Assembly: GCA_964350435.1 (NCBI GenBank)
Contig: CAYGJS010000016.1
Span: 1-46,935 of the forward strand
Origin: TMED27 sp964350435
GTDB taxonomy: Bacteria; Pseudomonadota; Alphaproteobacteria; Micavibrionales; Micavibrionaceae
Length of the DNA stretch: 46,935 nucleotides
Direction: 5' to 3'
Shown: one piece after another, positions 41,396-46,935 of the stretch
How positions within the stretch are numbered: the stretch's first letter is position 1
How the letters are laid out: each line of letters opens with the position of its first letter
Notes under the pieces: generated by a model
What the model saw: the letters and a program-made list of their open reading frames with translations, nothing else
Database searches by the model: none
Told to the model about the DNA's origin: nothing
Translations under genes and position numbers: made by a program

Positions 41396-42012
41396 ATATC
41401 CGAGCGATTACGAATAAGAATATTTTCCCTTTCGCACAGGCGGTAATCAAAAACATCCCAAGGGAAAGAATTCTTATGCGGATTGGGGGAGAATTCGTAA
41501 AGATGGGCGTTTTGAAAACGGCCCGGGACGCTGAAATTATAAAGCGCGCCGAAAGCGCGCATAACCCCGCCGTGGCAAACGATCAAAACAGGGTCATTGA
41601 ACTGCTCTATAGCCTTTGATTTTCCCCGGCTGACCCGTATAAAGAAGTCATTTGGATCTTCTCCGCCCGGCGTTTTCGGCCAGGCGTTAAATATTTCCTG
41701 ACAGCGATCATAGGGCGCGCCTTCGAGCTCTCCTGCGTGGATTTCAGCAAGATCAGGGTCTTCATAGGTTTTTACATTCAGAGCTTGATTAATAATCAAA
41801 GCCGTATCACGGGCGCGGGAGAGGTGACTGTGGAAAATGGCGGCAGGTTTAATATCGAGCGCGGCGATCACTTTTTGTGCCTGTAAAGCCTGCTGACGGC
41901 CATTTTCTGTGAGGGGCGAGTCGAGGCTTCCTGCCATAAGTCTGGCGGCGTTGGCTTCGGTTTCACCGTGGCGGATCATGTAAAAGGGTTTGAGGGGGAT
42001 GGGTGTTTTCAT
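41359..42012 (-). CDS. Histidine phosphatase family protein
   Basis: A 217-residue phosphoglycerate-mutase-like phosphatase. The catalytic motif MIRHGETEANAAR holds the phospho-His and Arg; the second His is in VLIVCHGGVMRAFG, with SHLSRARDTA between. The substrate cannot be deduced. Its ATG at 42012 overlaps the stop of the aspartate-dehydrogenase-like gene by 1 base (TAATG), so it is translationally coupled to that gene. Confidence 0.85.
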   Translation of the reverse strand: MKTPIPLKPFYMIRHGETEANAARLMAGSLDSPLTENGRQQALQAQKVIAALDIKPAAIFHSHLSRARDTALIINQALNVKTYEDPDLAEIHAGELEGAPYDRCQEIFNAWPKTPGGEDPNDFFIRVSRGKSKAIEQFNDPVLIVCHGGVMRAFGALYNFSVPGRFQNAHLYEFSPNPHKNSFPWDVFDYRLCERENILIRNRSDIYESTFADEIAS

Positions 42013-42809
42013 TATAAGGTGACCAGTGCTTCGTCAAAATTTTGAAGGGTTTCGATGATGCTGCGCGGCGTGCTGGATGAGCTTTTCGGGTTTCGCGGGT
42101 CGGGTTTGCTGGAGGCGGTTGCGGTATATTCCTTGCCGCCTGCCGTGACAGTAACGGTATGGGCGTTGCCACTTGCGTTAGGGTCGGCCCAGATTTCGAC
42201 CAGGGTTTTGTGCGGGCCAACGCCTGCGAATGACAAAGTTGCGGCGACATTGACGTTGGCGGGGAAGCCTTTTGCGGCTTCTTGGGCGGTTCCTTCGAAG
42301 ATTTTGGTCAGAACCGTGATTTGATCCAGATTTATCCCCATTTCATCCACATAGGGCGTGCCTTCAAAACTGCGTGGATGCTTGGATGAACTTATTGTGG
42401 CTTCGGTGATTCCGGCTTTAGACCATGATTTTAGGTCTTTTACTCCTAAAAGCGCGCCTGATGGCACGTAAATGCGACTGTTGGTAAGTTTGTGGATATC
42501 TAAAAGCTCCGGATAAAGCAGTAAAGTGCAAGATGAGATCAAAACAAGGGTCTTTTGCTTTTCGAGCACATGTTTTGCGAGTTCGAAAGCAGCGGATGCG
42601 GGCAGAGCCTCGACGATGATATCGCAACGTTCGGTGAGTTGTTCGAAGCTTAAATTGGGCAGGGCGAATTCGAAATTGGGAGGCGCTCTATCGCACATGC
42701 CGATGAGGTCGAGGCCTTCGATGCCTGTTTCCATCATATATTGAGCCACTGTGGAGCCGATGGCGCCCATGCCTGCAATGCCGACTGTTTTAATTTCAGA
42801 GTGACTCAT
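42012..42809 (-). CDS. L-aspartate dehydrogenase-like NAD(P)-dependent oxidoreductase
   Basis: 265 residues. A Rossmann motif GIAGMGAIGSTVA is at the N-terminus. The DUF108-type catalytic domain follows with GFPANVNVAATLSFAGVG and TVTAGGKEYTATASSKPDPRNP. True aspartate dehydrogenases (NadX) make iminoaspartate for NAD synthesis or release ammonia. No nad genes are adjacent, so the substrate is open. Its start overlaps the Ldh2-family stop by 4 bases. Confidence 0.82.
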   Translation of the reverse strand: MSHSEIKTVGIAGMGAIGSTVAQYMMETGIEGLDLIGMCDRAPPNFEFALPNLSFEQLTERCDIIVEALPASAAFELAKHVLEKQKTLVLISSCTLLLYPELLDIHKLTNSRIYVPSGALLGVKDLKSWSKAGITEATISSSKHPRSFEGTPYVDEMGINLDQITVLTKIFEGTAQEAAKGFPANVNVAATLSFAGVGPHKTLVEIWADPNASGNAHTVTVTAGGKEYTATASSKPDPRNPKSSSSTPRSIIETLQNFDEALVTL

Positions 42810-43798
42810 GCCGCATACTCTTTGATTGCGCTCAATGTTTTATCTGCGATGTTTATAGACCCTGTTTTGAGGGCTTTTGCAAGGTTTTCGCTGGATCGTT
42901 CGCCGGGGATTTGGATAGTCTCGTTTTCCGGGGCGGGGGATGAGGTTTTGATTGCGGTGAGGGCTTGTTCTATTTCTGCGTAAAACTCAGTGTTATCCAT
43001 GGATTTTGGGTCTATGGCGATAATGAAGAGGCCATCGTTATCGTGCAGGTCTTTTTTGATGGCTTTTGCACCGATGAGGGGGCCTGCTATGAGTTCAATC
43101 ATGAGGCCAAGTGAGAACCCTTTATATCCGGCGAGGGGCAGAATAGCTCCGTTATACGCGTCATTTGGGTCTGTTGAGGGGTGACCCGCTTTGTCGATTA
43201 GGATGCCTTGCGGAATCGGTTCATTTTTATCTTTATGCACCATGATTTTTCCGTAGGCATAGGCGGAGGTGGCGAGGTCGGCGATGAAATCGGACTCTTT
43301 TCCCGGGATGCAAACGCCGATGGGGTTTGTGCCGATCATGCGCTCTCTGCCAGCGGGAGGTGCGACGAGAGCGACGGAGTTGCAGCCCATGAAGGCCACC
43401 AGTCCAGCTTTGGCTATGCGCCGTAAATAGTAGGCCATTGAGCCGTTTGAGGCGATGTAGCCGCGGATACCAACCATGGTGATGCCGTGGATGGGGGCGC
43501 GTTTTATGGCTTCGGTCATGGCCATGTGTCCGGCGACGGGGCCTATTTGTCCGCTTGCGTTTATCCGGATCATTGCGCCTGTGTCATGTTCGATTGTTGG
43601 ATTGCAGGCCGGTGCGCCGAATTTTTGGAGGGCTTTAACGGCCTCCACTACGCGTACCATACCGTGGGAGGTTTTGCCCGACATTTCGTTCTCAAGGTAG
43701 TGATCGACGGTAATGGCGGCATCACTTTCTTGTAACCCCGCATTGGTGAGGGCTTTCAGGCAGAGGGTGCGTAATTCTTTTGTGGAGATTGTCGTCAC
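42806..43798 (-). CDS. Ldh2-family (malate/L-lactate/ureidoglycolate dehydrogenase type) oxidoreductase
   Basis: A 330-residue member of the Ldh_2 family, which uses NAD(P)H with 2-oxo or 2-hydroxy acids or cyclic imines. Seen: the N-terminal SGKTSHGMVRV with the conserved His, the nucleotide region IGTNPIGVCIPG, and LPLAGYKGFSLGLMIELIAG. Substrate is not predictable. It starts with GTG at 43798 after a GAGGGGG site about 10 bases upstream. It heads a three-gene, overlapping operon and is divergent from recO. Confidence 0.85.
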   Translation of the reverse strand: MTTISTKELRTLCLKALTNAGLQESDAAITVDHYLENEMSGKTSHGMVRVVEAVKALQKFGAPACNPTIEHDTGAMIRINASGQIGPVAGHMAMTEAIKRAPIHGITMVGIRGYIASNGSMAYYLRRIAKAGLVAFMGCNSVALVAPPAGRERMIGTNPIGVCIPGKESDFIADLATSAYAYGKIMVHKDKNEPIPQGILIDKAGHPSTDPNDAYNGAILPLAGYKGFSLGLMIELIAGPLIGAKAIKKDLHDNDGLFIIAIDPKSMDNTEFYAEIEQALTAIKTSSPAPENETIQIPGERSSENLAKALKTGSINIADKTLSAIKEYAA

Positions 43799-43848
43799 TT
43801 TTGGGCTGCCCCCTCGTAATGGTCATGTTTAACGCGTATTCTTTTCTC

Positions 43849-44613
43849 ATGGAAAAGTGGCAAGATCAAGGAATAGTGCTTTCGGCGCGGGCGCATGGGG
43901 AGAACGGGGCGATTGTATCTTTGCTGACGATTGAGCAGGGGCGGGCGATTGGCTATGTGCGCGGGGCGCAAGGCACGAAGATGCGCGGCAGTCTTGAGGT
44001 TGGGAACTTGGTGGATGTTGAATGGCAGAGCCGCACCTCTGATGGGCTTGGGGCGTTTTCGCTCGAACTTTCCCGCAATTATAGCGCGGCGTATATGCAA
44101 GACCCTGTGAAATTGGCGGCGCTTCAGGCGGCGTGCGGCTTATCGGATGAGGCTTTGCCGGAGAGGGAGAAGCATGCGGGGTTGTTTCATGGGATGATTG
44201 CGCTGTTCGAAGCGTTGGAGAGTGAGATTTGGGGCGCAGCCTATGTGATGTGGGAGATTGCGTTTTTGAAGGAGCTGGGGTTTTCACTTGATTTATCGCA
44301 ATGTGCGAGCGGGAACGGGGATCAGGATTTGCTGTATGTTTCGCCGAAGACGGGCAAAGCGGTGAGCCGTTCGGCGGGCGCGCCTTATAAGGGCAAGCTT
44401 TTGACCCTTCCTGCTTTTCTGCGGCCGCATGGCGGTTCCAGCGAAGAAGTGGATGTTTATGATGGATTGCGTATGAACGCGCATTTCCTTGAGCATTGGG
44501 TTTTTGTGCATCATTCGCGGGGAATGCCCGAGATGCGCTTGATTTTTCAGCAGCGATTTGCGAAGACTTTGGAAAGCCAATCAATAAAAGAGCATGCGTA
44601 TGTCACAGGATAA
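43849..44613 (+). CDS. recO: DNA repair protein RecO
   Basis: A 254-residue RecFOR-pathway mediator. N-terminal OB fold: MEKWQDQGIVLSARAHGENGAIVSLLT and GYVRGAQGTKMRGSLEVGNLV. A helical C-terminal domain follows with LGFSLDLSQCASGN. The zinc-finger cysteines of some RecO proteins are not complete. The ATG at 43849 gives the family N-terminus; upstream in-frame starts add non-homologous residues. No Shine-Dalgarno is visible. It overlaps parC by 14 bases. Confidence 0.85.
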   Translation: MEKWQDQGIVLSARAHGENGAIVSLLTIEQGRAIGYVRGAQGTKMRGSLEVGNLVDVEWQSRTSDGLGAFSLELSRNYSAAYMQDPVKLAALQAACGLSDEALPEREKHAGLFHGMIALFEALESEIWGAAYVMWEIAFLKELGFSLDLSQCASGNGDQDLLYVSPKTGKAVSRSAGAPYKGKLLTLPAFLRPHGGSSEEVDVYDGLRMNAHFLEHWVFVHHSRGMPEMRLIFQQRFAKTLESQSIKEHAYVTG

Positions 44614-46849
44614 TCCTATCCCCGATAACAACATCATCGACCAGCCGTTTAGCGAGCTTCTGTCGGGGCGGTATTTGTCCTATGCGCTGTCGACGATTAT
44701 GAGCCGTTCTCTGCCCGATGTGCGGGACGGGATGAAGCCTGTGCATCGCCGCCTCATGTATGCGATGTACCAGCTTAAGCTTAACCCGACGACGGCGCCG
44801 AAGAAATCTGCGCGGGTTGTTGGGGATGTAATTGGTAAGTTTCACCCGCATGGGGATACGGCGGTTTATGATGCGATGGTGCGATTGGCGCAGGATTTCG
44901 CGCAGCGTTATCCTCTCGTGGACGGGCAAGGGAATTTCGGAAATATTGACGGCGATAATGCTGCGGCGATGCGGTATACGGAAGCGCGTTTGACGGATGT
45001 CGCGTTGCTTTTGCTTGACGGTATTGAAGAAGACGCGGTTGATTTCAGGCCGACTTATGATGGGTCGGAGAATGAGCCTGTGGTGCTTCCCGGTGGTTTT
45101 CCGAATTTGCTGGCGAATGGGTCGAGCGGAATTGCGGTGGGGATGGCGACTTCTATTCCACCGCATAACGCGGCTGAGCTTTGCGGGGCGATGGAGCTTA
45201 TGCTGGCCTCTAAAGATAAAGGGGGCGACGCCAGTATTGAGGAATTGGTCGAGATTGTCGGCGGGCCGGATTTCCCGACGGGCGGGACGTTGGTTGAAGA
45301 TAAGGCGGATATCATTAATGCCTACAAAACCGGGCGCGGGAGTTTTCGCGTGCGCGCGAAATGGGAGCGCGAGGATCTGAAGCAGGGTCTGTATCAGATT
45401 GTGATTACCGAGATTCCATATCAGGTGCAGAAATCCAAGCTGATCGAGAAGATTGCCGATCTGATCGTATCGAAGAAAATGCCGATGCTGGATGATGTGT
45501 TGGATGAGTCGGCGGAGGATATCCGCATTGTGCTCATGCCGAAGAACCGCAATGTTGACCCGAATTTGCTCATGGAAGCACTATATCGGAATTGTGATCT
45601 GGAGAGCCGTTTTAGCCTGAACATGAATGTGCTGGAAGGCGGGCTCGTGCCGCGGGTGATGAACCTGAAAGAGGTTTTGCAGTCGTGGATGGATCACCAG
45701 CAAGAGGTTTTGGTGCGGCGCTCGCGGTTCCGCCTTGAGAAGGTTTTGCACCGTTTAGAGGTGTTGGCGGGGTATTTGATTGTTTATCTAAATATTGATG
45801 AAGTTATCCGGATTATCCGTTTTGAGGACGATCCGAAGGCGGAGTTGATGAAGATATTTTCGCTGTCCGAGGTTCAGGTTGAAGCGATTTTGAACCTGCG
45901 TTTGCGTCGATTGCATAAGCTGGAAGAGATGGAAATCCAGGCTGAGCATGATAAATTGTCCGAGGAGCGGGATGAACTTGAGAAGCTCATTAAGTCAGAG
46001 GCGCGTCAATGGACCCGCATTAAGAAACAGATTGCGGCGCTTAAGAAACAATTCGGGGAAGATACGGAACTGGGTGCGCGGCGCACTGTGATCGGTCAGC
46101 CGCCTGCGCCTGTTGCGGTGGATCTGGATGAGGCGATGATCGAAAAAGAGCCGATTACGATTCTGTGTTCGAGCCAAGGCTGGATTAAGGCGATGAAGGG
46201 GCATGGCCAGAATTTGAAAGATATCAAGTACAAGGACGGTGACCGCGAGGCGTTTGTGATCGAGGCGCAGACGACGGACAAGCTTCTGGTGTTTGGCACA
46301 AATGGTCGTTTCTATACTGTGGGGTGTGATAAGTTGCCGCCGGGGCGTGGGTTTGGTGAACCGCTGCGGATTATGGTCGATTTGCCGAATGACGGCGATA
46401 TTGCGGCGATGATGCTTTATAAATCGGGGCAGAAGATATTGGTGGCGGCCAGCTCTGGCCATGGGTTTATCGTCAGGGCCGATGATGTGCTGGCGCAGAC
46501 CAAGAACGGCAAGCAGGTTTTGAATGTATCGGGAGCGTCCGAGGCGGTGCTTTGTAAGGCGGTTGCAGACGGGCATGACCGGATTGCCGTGATAGGCAAG
46601 AACCGTAAGATGCTGGTGTTTGCGCTCGAGGAATTGCCCGAGATGGCGCGCGGTAAGGGCGTGATTTTGCAGAAATTCAAGGATGGCGGCTTGTCGGATG
46701 CGAAGACATTCGCAAATGCCGAAGGGCTGTCGTTTAAATATGGCGCGGGGGAAACTGTGGTTGAGGATATCGAGCCTTGGGTCGGTAAGCGCGCGGCGGC
46801 GGGTCGTTTGCCGCCGAATGGCTTCCCCAAGAGCAATCGGTTTGATTGA
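44600..46849 (+). CDS. parC: DNA topoisomerase IV subunit A
   Basis: 749 residues (E. coli ParC has 752). It cuts and rejoins DNA to unlink daughter chromosomes, working with ParE, which is not encoded here. Seen: YALSTIMSRSLPDVRDGMKPVHRR, the quinolone region HPHGDTAVYDAMVRLAQDF (Thr where E. coli has S80), and catalytic Tyr in AAAMRYTEARLT. There are short C-terminal beta-propeller repeats and no GyrA box, which favours ParC over GyrA. The ATG at 44600 has AAAGAG at about 8 bases; an ATG at 44594 is in frame. Confidence 0.93.
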   Translation: MSQDNPIPDNNIIDQPFSELLSGRYLSYALSTIMSRSLPDVRDGMKPVHRRLMYAMYQLKLNPTTAPKKSARVVGDVIGKFHPHGDTAVYDAMVRLAQDFAQRYPLVDGQGNFGNIDGDNAAAMRYTEARLTDVALLLLDGIEEDAVDFRPTYDGSENEPVVLPGGFPNLLANGSSGIAVGMATSIPPHNAAELCGAMELMLASKDKGGDASIEELVEIVGGPDFPTGGTLVEDKADIINAYKTGRGSFRVRAKWEREDLKQGLYQIVITEIPYQVQKSKLIEKIADLIVSKKMPMLDDVLDESAEDIRIVLMPKNRNVDPNLLMEALYRNCDLESRFSLNMNVLEGGLVPRVMNLKEVLQSWMDHQQEVLVRRSRFRLEKVLHRLEVLAGYLIVYLNIDEVIRIIRFEDDPKAELMKIFSLSEVQVEAILNLRLRRLHKLEEMEIQAEHDKLSEERDELEKLIKSEARQWTRIKKQIAALKKQFGEDTELGARRTVIGQPPAPVAVDLDEAMIEKEPITILCSSQGWIKAMKGHGQNLKDIKYKDGDREAFVIEAQTTDKLLVFGTNGRFYTVGCDKLPPGRGFGEPLRIMVDLPNDGDIAAMMLYKSGQKILVAASSGHGFIVRADDVLAQTKNGKQVLNVSGASEAVLCKAVADGHDRIAVIGKNRKMLVFALEELPEMARGKGVILQKFKDGGLSDAKTFANAEGLSFKYGAGETVVEDIEPWVGKRAAAGRLPPNGFPKSNRFD

Positions 46850-46863
46850 GAGGTTTTCTTAAG

Positions 46864-46880
46864 AAGCTGTCAGCTTTTTT
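46864..46880 (+). terminator. Short hairpin with T-run after parC
   Basis: AAGCT/AGCTT with loop GTC followed by a T-run. It is short and may be a weak terminator. I see no gene in 46850-46935. Confidence 0.4.
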
Positions 46881-46935
46881 GTGCTTGCTGATGAGACTGC
46901 GCTTTAAGGTCTGCGTTCTAAGGAAAGTCTACGGC

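Overview
The window looks like part of the chromosome of a free-living Gram-negative alphaproteobacterium of moderate GC. The evidence is a set of families typical of that class: the PHA regulator PhaR, a small phasin, an alphaproteobacterial ribbon-helix-helix protein, a YdcH/DUF465 protein, a DUF882 (MepK-like) murein peptidase and a PleC/DivJ-style PAS histidine kinase. A Micavibrio-like or Rhodospirillales-like lineage is possible, but this is inference. I see no tRNA, rRNA, CRISPR array, transposase or prophage. Most of the window is ordinary core genome; the accessory-looking parts are the first 5 kb and the 17.8-22.4 kb block.

Layout: 0.2-0.8 kb, a HEAT-like protein with perfect 108-bp tandem repeats interrupted by a 100-N assembly gap. 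1.0-4.8 kb, a 1259-residue orphan protein. 4.9-8.1 kb, ilvE divergent from an OmpR/EnvZ-type two-component pair. 8.1-10.7 kb, a phasin divergent from a PAS-domain histidine kinase. 10.7-14.6 kb, recX, an ABC-2 permease, hslO and trkH. 14.8-17.7 kb, an OmpA-type lipoprotein, a DJ-1/PfpI homologue without its nucleophilic Cys, and prfB with a classical +1 programmed frameshift. 17.8-22.4 kb, two exported proteins: one with a TcpQ-like C-terminus and one 1074-residue coiled coil. 22.4-25.6 kb, the PHA locus phaR / phaA-phaB and a cyclic-nucleotide-binding protein. 25.7-29.8 kb, a giant AsmA protein, a ribbon-helix-helix protein and a rhodanese. 29.8-33.1 kb, DUF465, purE, purK and fumC on the minus strand. 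33.2-37.3 kb, pfkA, two bacterial PH-domain membrane proteins and ilvD. 37.3-39.9 kb, an L,D-transpeptidase followed by a MepK-like peptidase. 40.0-41.4 kb, folK and folP. 41.4-43.8 kb, a minus-strand overlapping operon of an Ldh2-family oxidoreductase, an aspartate-dehydrogenase-like protein and a histidine phosphatase. 43.8-46.8 kb, recO and parC.

How the genes work together: acetyl-CoA is stored as polyhydroxybutyrate (phaA, phaB, phasin, PhaR; no synthase gene in the window). IlvD and IlvE are two steps of branched-chain amino acid synthesis. PurE/PurK, FolK/FolP, FumC and PfkA are housekeeping. The transpeptidase and the DUF882 peptidase probably make and cut the same 3-3 peptidoglycan cross-links.

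Non-coding signals worth reading: a family of double-stem palindromes with a conserved CGTCGTTT flank (5.8, 14.6 and 39.9 kb); an ACACAGAT-type interspersed palindrome before purK with a half copy before the rhodanese gene; leaderless-looking promoters for recX, prfB and purE; and shared TGC/A-tract motifs at the phasin and phaR-phaA promoters. No completely new system is proven here. The best candidates for something undescribed are the structured repeat family, the 1259-residue orphan protein and the TcpQ/coiled-coil pair.
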